A stretch of DNA of 64,000 nt from Lonicera japonica (Eukaryota; Streptophyta; Magnoliopsida; Dipsacales; Caprifoliaceae), in NCBI GenBank assembly GCA_021464415.1, contig CM038471.1, forward strand, positions 30,229,234 through 30,293,233, given 5' to 3'. Position numbers and translations under genes: made by a program. The stretch's first letter is position 1. Every line of letters begins with the position of its first letter. This document shows, piece by piece, positions 34,648-46,860 of the stretch. Below the pieces are notes generated by a model. It saw only the letters and a list, made by a program, of their open reading frames with translations. It searched no databases and was not told where the DNA came from.

Positions 34648-37600
34648 AATGGTACTCAATTAATCGAGGATGATATAGCAAACCGAGTGCTTAGCACTAG
34701 ATCGGACTGCATTCTAGGACTCGGCCATGGTCCAAAGCCGCCTAAGTCTCAATCATCAAATATCAAGGCTTAAAGACAAGAGCCTCTCAGGGAATCTATA
34801 AGGCAACAAGAACAATTGGTAGTACATATGGAAAAAGCCTTAGAGGCAGCCCGTGGTACGGATTCAGCATTGGGAAAGTTTAACAAGTTAATTGAGTCAT
34901 TGGCTGCATCTGAAGTCCTTCCTTTGACATTAATTTACTTTCCATGTTAATTTAATATTTATTCACTAAAATGTAGCAAACAAGCAAAGAGTTTAGTTGG
35001 CTACTGTTATTAGCTTAATGGGTTTGCTATAGCCTAGCATTTCTTAAATCTTTGTGTATTCTAAATGAGTAAGCTTTAATAGTAGTAGAGAATACATGCA
35101 ACTAATGGGTTCATTCAATTTAGGAGATAAACACTAAAAAAGGGGCAAGATATATAATTTCAAAGGTTCTAATCTCATAGATGAATATCTTTCATTCTTT
35201 ATCACTAAATAAATGATAGTTTTGCAATTTTTTGTTATGCAGATTCAATTCGATTGTAGTAGGATCATCTTGGTTAGTTTGGAAGAATTAATTAATGTCA
35301 TGATACAAGATTGAACTTTCAAGTTCTTGAAGATGTTATTTTTGCCAACTTTTGATTTGTCCGTCTTGGACTTGACTCCTCTCCATACCATTATCCCTGC
35401 GGTCCAATTCCATTCAAGAAAGTCTAGTTTAAGGGTTATACGGGTGAATTTTTTCATGAAATTTGGTAAACAATTACTCTATAATGAGTAGATCATGTTT
35501 GCAAAATTTAATCATAAAATTCAATCCGGAAGTGAGCGTAGTAAAAATTTGATGCATTTGTTCATTTTTTACTGTTCAAATTTTAGATTATCAACTCAAC
35601 ATTTTTTACATTGAATCTTTTGATGAAATTTTACAGAAATGATCTATTTATCATAGAGATCATTTCAACCAAGTTTCATTAAATTTTTTTTTATGTATGA
35701 TCGACAAACTAAATAGGTCTTGTTACTTAGTGTATTTCTTTTGAGTTTAACTCAATGATACTTATTTCATTATTGGATATTTAAAATATATGTTTAGTAT
35801 TCTAAATGTTTTGTGACATGACGGATTGAATATATTAAAGTATTATTACAGAAATTGATAAACTTAAATGCATGTACGTATGTTCTCTTAGTGACATATT
35901 GAAATAATTTAATTAATTTGGTATAAATTAAATTTCCACCTGAAAGAAAAATCAACATGGATTTTTCGGTGACGATATACCGGCGAGATCAATATATATG
36001 GGTCGCCAAGTTATATTGTATTAGCTACTTTATTTATTTAATTATCTTCTTTGTTTTTTAGATTATTGTCCCCTTTCATGTACTCAAAGACTAATATATA
36101 AATATTTACAATTAATGGAGTCTAATAGAAATGAATATTTTGATGCTTTTCCTAAAGGCGCTTGCCATTTTTTTTTAAGTTCTTTTTTAAAGGGAAAATG
36201 TCAAATTCTATTTTTATTAAAAGACCTTAGATTGAATTAATTAGTTTAGAAGTCAGTTTTTTAGTTAAAGACACAATATTAATAATTATATTATTTTAAT
36301 TAAATAAGTTAAAATTTAATACTACATTTCTTAGAGATAAATACAAAATTCAAACAAGAAGATAAACACAAGAATTATTCAAAAAAAGTAAAAAATGTGA
36401 ATGTCTCAAACTAACCGGACATAATATGATACTGAAACTGCAAATATGTCTGAATCACAAATCTCCCATAATAACAAGAAAACATATTAAGTTAAGTTTT
36501 TCTAATTATTTTTTTGGCAGACATTTTATGTTGCATCTTTTCAAGTTTTTGTCAGAAATATGAAATTACACCTTTTCAATTTTCTGCAAGATATATTATG
36601 TTATATATATATATATATATATTTTCAAATTTTTGGTAGACATATCAAGTTACATTTTTTTCAATTTTTTGATAGACATAGTATAAAATAGGAGTGAGCA
36701 TTGCACCTCATATATTATATGTCCACGCGGATGGAAGCCACCTACTTCTCCATGGCAGCTACCTCCTTTCTCATTTTCTTCACCTCAACATCCATTGCCT
36801 TGGTTAAAGTATCTACTTTGTTTGCTAATATCTCACTGGTAGAGCCAGAAATTTAAATATGAACAGGCAAGTAGTAAAGCTCTTTATTCTTAAGTTAAAA
36901 TTTTAGGTATTTTTATTTGAACAGTATGAAATTGTTAAATTAAAAAACAATTAGTTTTAGTAATAAATTACGTTGAAGTTCACATGTATTATAAATATTA
37001 TGAACAGGAACTCTTAATCCAAGACCGGGCATGCAAGAAAAATAACCATATATTTATTTCTTAATTAAAATTATGTAAGTTATTATTTAAAAAACAAAAA
37101 AAATAATTTTGCCTTAACGCACCCATAAATTAGTAACCAAAGCAATCAATACAAGTTTTAAAAGCTGAGTTTTTTTTTTTATTTTTTTTATTTTAATCTT
37201 ACTATCTGCCTTCAAACCCAATTAAAAGTATACTTTTTCTTCTTTTGAAACATCTTAAACATTATGTAATTTATCTCCTGATAATAAAATATCTTAGGTG
37301 CAACTAAATTGAAAAAAAAACAACAAAAAGTTGTCACCTCATCATGGTTTAATACTTGAGAACCAAATTTCCTTCGATTTAATCTTTCTTTAAAATGAGA
37401 ACAATAACACATCTTAATTTGAGAATGATCTTAATTGAGAAGTAGAGAGAGTTTTAAATAAAGAAATACATTCCAACCCATAATCTTGCCAATTTGATCT
37501 TAGTGAGAATGATGTAATGATCGGAATATTACAGTAAATATATAGGTGAAACATATAATTATATAAAGAAGTAGATTGAGAGTTTCAAAAGAAAAGAAAG

Positions 37601-38082
37601 TTAAAGATTTGGTGTTGGACAATAAAATGGAACTAAAATTATGACTACTAGTGGTAATATAACTCAAAATCTGACTTGGACTATAGCTTGCTTAATTAGC
37701 CTTCTTGTGATATATGTTTGAATATATTGGTTTGATTTAATCCCAAATTTTATTGTAAATTTATTTTGCTATATTTTTCTTTAAGAGGGGTAGTATTGAA
37801 ATTCAACTTAATTAATTGAAATAATAATAAAATTAACATTTTGTTATTGATTAAAAAGCTGTCATTTAAACTAATGATTATCAGATGTGAATTATTATAA
37901 TCAACATTTATATATATATATTTTTTTATTATTTTCTAATCTAAATGCATTAATAAAACAATAAATATGTGTATCTATGGCGAGAGTAAATCATGCATAC
38001 AAGCAGAAGCCGAAATTAGATTGAATGCTTTCTAAGGGTATCTTTGTTAGTACAATAAACAATAAAGAAAAACTAATGCATA

Positions 38083-38113
<31 letters not shown>

Positions 38114-38248
38114 AAAAAAAAACTAAATTATTTGGGTCAATTTTAGTAGTAATATTTTTTCCTCAAAATTAAATGGGGAAATTTAAACAAACTTTTTTCT
38201 AAGAAAGTACCTGGAAGCATATATATATGGGGTAATAATAAACTTCAT

Positions 38249-38260
38249 TTGACCGGTCAA
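38249..38260. promoter_or_regulatory. Palindromic double W-box upstream of the first TIR-HMA gene
   Basis: TTGACCGGTCAA contains a W-box core (TTGACC) on each strand, 168 bases before the ATG at 38428. W-boxes bind WRKY factors, regulators of defence genes. The same palindrome precedes the second copy at 52005-52016. Function is inferred. Confidence 0.45.
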
Positions 38261-38427
38261 CAATATAATATTTAACTAAATAAACTTTTGTTTAAGAAGT
38301 AGATTGAAATTATCCAAGCCAACCCCCTCCATCTTCTTGATAACCAATATAATATCCTCTGCAACATAATTGCTTTAAATTACGCTTGGGTTTCATTGCC
38401 CAAAGCAATCTTTCTCCCAATAATATA

Positions 38428-39064
38428 ATGGCTGTTGTAAGATCTTCTTTCAATAGTTATGATGTGTTTTTGAATTTTAGAGGTGAAGATACCCGAAAAA
38501 CTTTTACACATGAACTCTACATGGCTCTAGTTCAAGGAGGACTTTCCGCTTTCAAAGACGACGAGGATATGATGGACAAGGGCGAAGATCTAAAATCAGA
38601 ACTAGAAAAAGCGATCCGCCGGTCAATGAGCTCAATAGTTGTCATTTCAGAGAACTACGCATCTTCCACGTGGTGTCTTGATGAACTTGTGCTTATCCTT
38701 GAACAAAGGAGGATCAATCGGCACGTGGTTCTACCTGTGTTCTATGATGTGCATCCATCCCATGTTTCGAAGCAATCAGGGAGGATAGCAAAAGCATTTG
38801 CTAGATATGAAGAGCAATTTGAGGCAGAAACCGATTCCAGCCGGAAAATAGAATTGATGGAAAAGATAAAAAGGTGGAGATCCGCACTTACAGAAGTTGG
38901 TTATTTGAATGGGCTGTACTTGCAAAACCATGTTGTTGGGTACATAACTTCCTCTCTTATTTAACTCAATACTCATATACATTTAATTGCCATATATCTA
39001 TATATATATATATATTTTGTGGCTGTCTGGAGCCTGGAATCTATGCAAGAAGTTTAAATTTGAA

Positions 39065-39097
<33 letters not shown>

Positions 39098-40708
39098 ATA
39101 ATTTGCTTATTGTTTGAATGTATCCTCTGAAGAATAAGCCAGAATATCACAAATTTTCCACTGCCAGTGCTTAATTTAATTTTATGGTAAATGAATCTTT
39201 GTAGCTATTTTATTTATTCGTACTTGATTATGTGATTAGCATAGCAAATCAAAGTATCAAACGCTAATGTGGCAAGTTTCCGCCAAGCCAAAGCTTTTCA
39301 ATAAACTCAGGAAGCAATCTGGGATACCTTGATTCCCACTTTGATCGTCCTAAATTATGTAGACACTAAAAGGACAATTTACCTTCCCTAAAAATTCGGT
39401 TGTTTCTATTTGACTTTACAAATTCAAAGAAAACACCATATGTCAACCGAACTAGTTGATAAGAATACGATAAAAAAACCACACTCTTAAATTAGGATAA
39501 CATCGTAGTATTATCGCTGTTGCTTTAGGTTTTGCTATTGTTATTATTGTTTCTACAAGACTTTCTCGGTATATTTGATTATCTACCATTCTTATCAAAT
39601 TCGAATGGATTTGTAGGCATGAATCGAAGTTTATCGAAGAAATTATAAAATTCATTGGTGACAAATTCATTCAGTTGACGGTGGTTTTGAAAATTAGGCT
39701 GCACAGTGAGAGTTGCATCAGTGAAATCACGAGAATTATCATATCAATGATAAACGGTGAGTTAAACCTAATTTTGATTATTTTAATTCTTAAACTTAAT
39801 ACATTTTTAAACTTGATAATATCAAGGATATGCAACTACTTGATTGAAGTTAAATATTGTTTTCATTATTAATTTAGCAGTCAAGCTATAAATTTTTTGA
39901 ACACAAAAAAAATTCTTCTCTTAGAAAAAAAGAGTAAGAATTTAGTAAAAATAAGTAACAATGTAATATTTTTTTGAAACATGATTATAAGTTCTCTAGT
40001 GCATTTTCTGAAAAATAATTTGAATAACCAATATTTTTAAATAGATTATACGTTCACTATTGCACTTTGTGAAAAATAATTTTAAAAAGTTGATCTATGT
40101 ATCTTTATATTTATTTATTTTTGAAAAGATTAAACTTTTATATTAGTTAATTTTGAGGTACAAATATATTTGCTTTTCATGAGGTATGGTCATGCGTTTG
40201 TAGAGTACTATAATTTTTAACACTCGTTTTAACTTTTTAATCAGGGGTGGAAAAGTATACAGTAGATCCAAGAAAAGATTTGGTTATAGTAGAAGGAAGA
40301 ATGGACGTAAAAAAACTTGTATTTTATTTAGAAGAAAAATTAAAGCAGAGCGTGCAGGTTGTTTCAATAGTAAAGAAAGATGACAAAGGTGGTGAAAACG
40401 AAGAGAAAAGCGACGATAAAAGCAGCGATGAAAAGGACAAAGACAGTGTAGGAGACAAGAAAGAAGAGGAAAGCGGCAGCGGTGATGGCAAAAAAGAGAA
40501 TAAAATGGAATATTATGAGTATAATCCTAATACATATACGATACCAGTATACCACCAGAGTGATGAGAAAAAAAAGGAAAGTAGCAGTGGAGACGGAGGT
40601 GGAGGTGGAAAAAAGGAGAACAAAATAGAACACATGGGATACAATAAGTTTAATTGGTACTCCTACACGATGCCAATGTATCATTACGCCCCTCACAGTC
40701 AAAATTAG
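38428..40708 (+). CDS. TIR-HMA fusion protein, copy 1 (no NB-ARC or LRR)
   Basis: Predicted exons 38428-38939, 39617-39756 and 40245-40708 join in phase (2, 1) to 371 residues. Residues 1-168 are a plant TIR domain (YDVFLNFRGEDTRKTFTHEL, YASSTWCLDEL, VLPVFYDVHPSHVSKQSG). HESKFIEEIIKFIGDKF follows, the usual start of a TIR-NLR second exon, but the chain then enters an HMA domain (about residues 191-258: TVVLKIRLH, ING-VEKYTVDPRKDLVIVEGR, KKLVFYLEEKLKQSV). The metal motif HCxxC is degraded to HSESC. The tail is Lys/Glu-rich, then two Gly/Tyr repeats (YNPNTYTIPVYHQS type), and ends early at TAG 40706 with no CaaX box. TIR domains act as NAD-cleaving or signalling modules in immunity; HMA domains bind metals or are targeted by pathogen effectors. 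A longer N-terminus from an ATG at 38386 is possible. The exon 2 and 3 joins need transcript support; the alternative is a TIR gene and an HMA pseudogene side by side. Confidence 0.68.
39068..39099. repeat. (CT)n microsatellite in intron 1 of TIR-HMA copy 1
   Basis: A run of CT dinucleotides follows the TIR exon. The equivalent tract in copy 2 lies at about 52811-52838. Confidence 0.85.
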
Positions 40709-41189
40709 ATGGTGCCAAAGGATATAAGAGTAATTGAACATAGAAGAGGATAAGCATTTGCATTTTGGTTCAGGTGGGTGGTTAATTAATTTGTTTAATT
40801 TTGTTTTGTTCTTAATTAGTGGGTCAGAGATCTCAATCGTGTTTATTTATTTTATTAACACAAGCTTAAAATAAAATTGAATAAAATGGTGAATGACGAT
40901 TAAGCTATATTAATTATATAAATGGGTTACGCGGTTTGCAACTTAAATAATTTTGTATGGGCTCTGCTATATATACACGCTAGTTAGGTTTATATCCCTG
41001 CTTGATACGCGGAAGCGGTGCATTTTCCGCGTAGAATTTCGGTGCTTTTACATTGTACGTATAGCACTACTCAAACACATATTGTGTTGTAATTATAATT
41101 ATAATATTTAGTGATAAATATGAATATTATATCGTGAGATGTATAAATATAATTGTTATGAAATAATATAATGATAAGTAATTGAAGCG
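40709..41189. other. Non-coding spacer after unit 1
   Basis: AT-rich sequence with no recognised gene or repeat; similarity to unit 2 has ended. The next element is a copia retrotransposon. Confidence 0.5.
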
Positions 41190-41636
41190 TTTGTAATATA
41201 TTATTAGAAATCCAACTTACATTATATGCTAGGAGTTGACTTGTATAGTTTCTTTCTTTGTATTTTCCTTTTCGTACTTGTACATACCCTTATATATGGG
41301 GCTCTCTCTTGTATATTTGACTCATTCAATTCAATAAAAGAGTTCTCTCTTCCTTTTCTATTATTATCATGGTATCAGATGCGTAAGGTCCTCTGTCTAT
41401 TTTATCAAGCCGTTCTCACCGATTCACATTCTTCAATCACCGATGTCCTCGTCAGCAATATACATCATAACATAGCACATCACTAGATCTACTCATCATA
41501 CATTAATCAACACCGATTGCCGTGATATACACCATCTCTGCCATACTTTCAAACCAATATCTATTTCCACCAAAGTATAATTCAACCACTGAACCAATCC
41601 AAAACCACTGCCATCGAAAACCAATCCCAAATACCA

Positions 41637-42217
41637 CCACTAACATATACCACCACTACCCAAAACCTATCCCAATCATCTTTGTTAGTCTGATTTGTAT
41701 CATAAACACACCAATACAATCACCTCGACTAAACAATCCCAACCGTACAAACCACAACTCAAATAGACCTTTCATGCGCTGCGCTCTCACTCCTGAAAAG
41801 TATAAAACCGTCCTTGCCTCATTCTTTTACACGCAGAAATTCCACATGCCCCACTTGTGCATCCAACTCAAGCATTTCACGAGCGATTCCCTTGCTCGCC
41901 CCCACGCGTTAGTAGTCGCGCGTTAGTCACCACCACTAACCTATACTACCACTACCCAAAACCTATCCTAATCATCTTTGTTAGTCTGATTTGTATCATA
42001 AACACACCAATACAATCACCTCGACTAGATGATCCCAACCGTACAAACCACAACCCAAACAGACCTTTCACGCGCTCTCACTCGCGAAAAGTATAAAACC
42101 GTCCTCGCATCATTCTTTCATACGCAGAAATTCCACGTGCCCACGTGTGTATCCAACTCAAACGTTTCACAAGCGATTCCCTTGCTCGCTCAAATGCGCC
42201 AGCAGTCGCGCGTCAGT
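41637..42217 (+). repeat. Tandem duplication (two 290-bp units) in the copia leader
   Basis: Both units contain CAAAACCTATCC, TTTGTTAGTCTGATTTGTAT, CAATACAATCACCTCGACTA and GCGATTCCCTTGCTCGC. They are adjacent and differ by scattered substitutions, so the duplication is not very recent. Confidence 0.8.
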
Positions 42218-42433
42218 CCACCCGCCAGAGATTCAACACCATTTGCCCTAATCCGGTTCAGCCAGACTAGTTTAACATTCACTGTTTTGGCATGTTCACC
42301 AATTTTTTGACCAGTTTTCAACAATATCCAACCGGTTCCTAAGGCTTTCAGCCATCCTGGTCCTGTTTTTGGCCTCAATTGGTTCAAAAATAGCTTCATT
42401 CCTACTATTTGAGATATCACTAAACTTTCCACA

Positions 42434-45400
42434 ATGGAAAATTTTGATATTGCTCGTCCCATCTCAATCACTCTTAATGGACCGAATGATATACGTTGGG
42501 CCCAAGTTATGACTAGCTTTCTCAAAGCCCGTAGAGTTTGGTGAATCGTTACCAGAGACACTATCGAGCCCATTCAAAGACAAGGAGAAACAATCAAGAA
42601 ACACATTGAGCGGCAAGAGAAATGGGATAATAAGAATGGTGATATCATCAGTTGGTCTCGCAACACCTCCACATCTATCAATTAACAATTTGGTCGATTC
42701 AACACAGCAAAGGAAGTGTGGGATTTTAGAAAAGCACGATACACCACCAATGACCTTGCTCATCAGTATCAGCTTATAACTGCCTTGCCTGCCAAGACTC
42801 AATAACCAGATTAGTCAATTAATAGTTTTCAGTCAAAGCGTTATGTTATATAGGATCAACTAGCTCTCTCTAAACCTGTTTGGGATTCCCTTACTGATGT
42901 TGCAAAGTTCGAAAACTACCGTGATCATCAACGAGTAATTACTCTTCTTATGTCCCTACATGATCAATTTGAACCAGCTCGAGCTGCTCTTCTTCATTGC
43001 CAACCCCTACCAACCATTGATGAGGCAATTACAGGACTTTTGTCAAAAGAAACTCGACTTGGTACCAGATCTCAAAATATTGATGCTGTGCTTGCAACTC
43101 ACTACATAAAATCTTCTATGTCAACCTTTTAACGTCATTGCTCATACTACCTTGCTACCGATTATGCATTGCTCTACTATCTTATTCGAATCTACTGGCC
43201 TGTCACAAGCAAACGTCAGGTCACTATCAATAAGATTGTCGTAAGAATCCATCCAAATGTTCTCACTCCACTTCTATCACTGCTGGTACCACTAAACAAC
43301 CCATCAACACTTCAGAGAGTTCTACTTCCTCAATATCTATTAATGACATTGTATCCCTTCTAAAATATGTTATATCCCCTTTTGGTACTGCCATGTCTGC
43401 CATCTCAGGTACTTCTTGGTTCTTTAATTCTGGATGCTATAATCATATGACTTATATCCAAAGAACCAATCACACATACATCGTCTATTAATGTTGCTGA
43501 TGGATCTCAATTACGTGTCAGTTATATCGGATATGTAGCTACTTATAATCTCTCATTGCCTACTATTTTTCATATTCCAAAATTGACTATAAACCTTATT
43601 TATGTTGGTCAATTGTGTGATCTTTGACTAAATGTTATATTCTCTTCCTCTGGTTGTAATATGTAGGATCCATGGACGGGGCAAATTATTGGTAGAGGCC
43701 GTAATGTTAGGCACATCTTTGATCTTATTCATCTTCTCCCCCCAACCACTAACTTTTAAATCTACACCATCTAATTCTCATCTTAGTTAACGAACATTCT
43801 AGGTTAGGTCATGTGTTTTTTGATCGATATTCGATTTCTTGTGTCTTTTGGTCATTTAGCTTCAATAAAGTCTGATAAAGTGTCACGTTCATCTTGTTAA
43901 CTTGGAAAATAGCCGACATTACCTTTTAATAAAAGTGATTCTATTTCTTCTGTACCATTTGATCTTATACATTCTGATGTTTAGGGTCCTTCTCCTCACA
44001 ATATTATGGGTGGTTCAAAAATATTTTGTTATCTTTCTAGATGACTATAGTCGTTTTACCTAGATATATCTTCTGATAAACTGCTCAAAGTTACCTCAAA
44101 TATACTATAATTTTGCTCGAATGATTTAGACTCAATTTTCTCACTTAATCAAAGTTTTTCTTGTTGATAATGCTATGGAATATAAATAAGCAAATTTTAT
44201 TAAATTTTTTCATGAATATGGAATTATCTTTCAATATTCCTATCTAGGCACGTCTCAACAGAATGGTTGTGCTAAGCGTAAACATAGACACATCTTGGCC
44301 ATTGTTCACACTCTTCTTATTTCTAGTTGGTGTCCTGGGTGTTTTTTAGGGGAAGCAACTCTTATTGCTGTTTACACGATCAATCGCATTCCAGTCCCGA
44401 GCCTTAAAAACCAATCACCTTATTAAAGGTTATACGATATTTTACCTGCTTATAGCATTCTAAAGGTGTTTAGTTATGCATGCTTTGTGTTATTTCAACA
44501 ACATGAACACTTCAAACTTGAATTTCGGTCTCGTCTCTACTGTTTCTTAGGGTAAGGAATCGACACAAAGGGTATAGATGCTGGGTCTCTAAACGCTTAC
44601 GTATTTCTGGCCATGCCATATTTTGGGAGTATAAAATATTTAACTTCCCTATCTATGTTTCATGTCTCTGAGGAATCTCATTTTCTTTTCTTCACTAACT
44701 CTATTATTGATTTTTCCCATCGACCACTACTATAGCAAATGAATTAAATAATCTGCCTTCCACTTAACCTGAGACATCCACTACTAATTCTGATCATTCG
44801 CTCAACCCATGGAGAATGCCATATCATTTGAACCATTTTCACCTAAAATGAGTCTTTAACGACAATCAATCCCATTGGAGATGCCACGTTTATTGATCAT
44901 GTCATGATTATTATTGTTACTCTATTATATTCTCACACCGTGATCCTTCCTCTTTTAAAGAAGCAAATTCTAACCCATTATGGCAGAAAGCTATGTTTGA
45001 GGAATTATAGCTTTGGAAAAAGCTCAAACATGGGAGTTAGTTGCTTTTCTACCTGGAAAAACTGCAGTTGGTTGTAAATGGGTATATAAAATCAAAACTA
45101 GATCTAATCGTTTGGTAGAACGATACAAAGCCCATTTTGTTGCCCGAGGTTTCACCCAGGAGTACGGTATTGATTGTGAAAAGATTTTTGCTCCTGTTGT
45201 TTGCATTACATATGTTCGTAAACTTTTTGCCATTGTTGTTGCTCGAAGATGTCATATTTTTCATATGGATATAAAGAATGCATTTCTCAATGGTAAACTC
45301 AATGAAGAAGTTTATATGGAATCTCTTTCAGGATATACTCATTCCCCTTCTTAAGTTTGTAAATTTCGCCGTGCCTTGTACGGGTTTTAAGAAGGCTCAT

Positions 45401-45692
45401 TGCATTTGGTTTGCAAAATTCAGCTTAACAATTGGGAAGTTTGGTTTTACTTCTAGCAATTTGGGTTCTAGCCTCTTTATTCAATTCGGCAAACAGATAA
45501 TGGTATTACACTCCTCCTTTTTTATGTGGATGATATGATAATCACAGGAAATCATCATGTATGTATATCTAATTTCAAAAGATCTCTCAGCCAACATTTT
45601 GAAACCTCAATCATCTCAACTACTTCTTAGGTCTTGAAATTATTTCTGACTCAAATGGTTATTATCGTTCTTAAGCAAAATATACTTATGAT
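42434..45692 (+). pseudogene. Copia gag-pol remnant
   Basis: Gag starts MENFDIARPISITLNGPNDI at 42434 and continues with stops to about 43130 (LMSLHDQFEPARAALLHCQP). Integrase-like sequence follows with many breaks (for example QQNGCAKRKHRHIL near 44260). The RT block at 45013-45354 shows ALEKAQTWELV, KWVYKIKTRSNRLVERYKAH, FVARGFTQEYGIDC and FHMDIKNAFLNGKLNEEVYM. The catalytic LFYVDDMIITGN lies near 45520-45550 in another frame. The end is LNYFLGLEIISDSNGYYRS near 45650. It is dead. Confidence 0.85.
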
Positions 45693-45952
45693 ATCATCAA
45701 ATATCAAGGCTTAAAGACGAGCCTCTCAGGGAATCTATAAGGCAACAAGAACAATTGGTAGTACATATGGAAAAAGCCTTAGAGGCAGCCCGTGGTACGG
45801 ATTCAGCATTGGGAAAGTTTAACAAGTTAATTGAGTCATTGGCTGCATCTGAAGTCCTTCCTTTGACATTAATTTACTTTCTATGTTAATTTAATATTTA
45901 TTTACTAAAATGTAGCAAACAAGCAAAGAGTTTAGTTGGCTACTGTTATTAG
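45693..45952 (+). repeat. Tail fragment of another duplication unit
   Basis: This 260-bp piece matches 34757-35013 of unit 1 (from TCATCAAATATCAAGGCTTA to GTTGGCTACTGTTATTAGCT). It is joined directly to the head of unit 2 at 45953, so a tail-to-head tandem duplication junction is preserved. Confidence 0.8.
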
Positions 45953-46305
45953 CTTATTCGCACAGAAATACTCGAGTATGCCTTTGAAACACTAAGAAAG
46001 ATAATATCAAAAGTCCATGTGTTTAGTGCTTCTACAATTAGGCTACCTGATTATAACTAATTTGTAGTTATGTGGATTAATTAGTTACATTAAAGTTAGC
46101 TGCTACTTTTTTTTCATTTTTTCTTCTTGTTGTCCTATATATCAGTATTAGTTTACAAGTAAAATGGTATGCAGATTAAACTCAATTGTTCATACCAAAC
46201 CCATTCGAAATACATGACATCTCTTATCATCTAGATAACATACTTAAAATGAATTTTAATTAACCGTTGAAGAATTCTATGATTTCTTAGTAAACCTGTT
46301 ACTTT

Positions 46306-46860
46306 AATAAGCAGATTAAGATTGAGCTTGGTCGGATTGATTTTTATGGACATACTCATTACAAGGAAAGAAAAGATTGGACGACAACTAGAGCTAAGTC
46401 ACACTTTGTAAGATAACGTATTGACGTTTCTCATAGTAAATTCAGATAAAATGGCTTTTAGTTCAAAACTTTATGTACACTACATTGTTTTTTGCAAGAA
46501 AAGATATATGGATCGACTGAGAAAGCAATCCACTTCAAATGGTACTCAATTAATCGAGGATGATATAGCAAACCGAGTGCTTAGCACTAGATCGGACTGC
46601 ATTCTAGGACTCGGCCATGGTCCAAAGCCGCCTAAGTCTCAATCATCAAATATCAAGGCTTAAAGACAAGAGCCTCTCAGGGAATCTACAAGGCAACAAG
46701 AACAATTGGTAGTACATATGGAAAAAGCCTTAGAGGCAGCCCGTGGTACGGATTCAGAAGCATTGGGAAAGTTTAACAAGTTAATTGAGTCATTGGTTGC
46801 AGCTGAAGTACTTCCTCCTAGATTAATTTACCTTATGCGGAGTATTAAACTGACGATAAT
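46306..46860 (+). pseudogene. Decayed plant transposase-like segment, unit 2
   Basis: The uninterrupted counterpart of the split copy in unit 1. An exon-like piece IELGRIDFYGHTHYKERKDW ends in a GTAAG donor near 46407. The next block reads KKRYMDRLRKQSTSNGTQLI, then RVLSTRSDCILGLGHGPKPP. After an in-frame TAA at about 46660 come EQLVVHMEKALEAARGTDSE and NKLIESLVAAEVLPP. The pattern suggests the C-terminal half of a Ptta/En-Spm type protein. This is inference; the N-terminal half is absent. Confidence 0.45.

Larger units (their letters stand above)
29247..34920 (+). pseudogene. Decayed plant transposase-like segment, unit 1 (interrupted by CACTA)
   Basis: The 5' part reads IELGRIDFYGHTHYKERKDW (near 29250-29340) and the 3' part, from 34648, includes RVLSTRSDCILGLGHGPKPP and a Gln/Glu-rich tail with EKALEAARGTDSALGK. 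The GLGHGPKPP-like block and charged C-terminus resemble the Ptta/En-Spm accessory transposase family. The CACTA element splits the two parts. In-frame stops (for example TAA after SSNIKA) make it non-functional. Family assignment is tentative. Confidence 0.45.
28879..40706 (+). repeat. Segmental duplication, unit 1
   Basis: From CTTATTCACACAGAAATACT at 28879, this unit aligns with unit 2 (from 45953) through a decayed transposase-like segment, a long AT-rich region and the TIR-HMA gene, ending near 40706. A CACTA element (29475-34647) is inserted in this copy only. Unit 2 instead carries several small DNA transposons. The region 35015-38248 is AT-rich with TA tracts (near 36603 and 38080) and holds no gene I can support. 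Confidence 0.85.
41190..45692 (+). mobile_element. Decayed Ty1/copia retrotransposon, 3'-truncated
   Basis: A short 5' LTR (about 41190-41369) ends in TCA and is followed at once by the primer-binding site TGGTATCAGATGCG. An untranslated leader holds two tandem copies of about 290 bp (41637-41926 and 41927-42217). A gag ATG lies at 42434, with integrase debris near 43900-44400 and reverse transcriptase to 45692. There the element breaks off, mid RNase H/RT, at the join to a fragment of the segmental duplication (shared bases TCATCAAATATC). There is no 3' LTR. All genes carry multiple stops. Confidence 0.82.

Noticed and set aside
38386..38427. Start of TIR-HMA copy 1 at the earlier ATG (MGFIAQ...)
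   Set aside because: Kept as a possibility but not chosen: the TIR domain in relatives begins a few residues before YDVFLNFRG, which fits the ATG at 38428.
40364..40741. Antisense 125-codon frame, hydrophobic
   Set aside because: It is the complement of the Lys/Glu- and Gly-rich tail of TIR-HMA copy 1; the hydrophobicity is a codon-composition artefact. The same applies to 54239-54496.
41522..42310. Three overlapping plus-strand frames in the copia leader
   Set aside because: They follow from the 290-bp tandem duplication of untranslated leader sequence and have no protein-like conservation between units.
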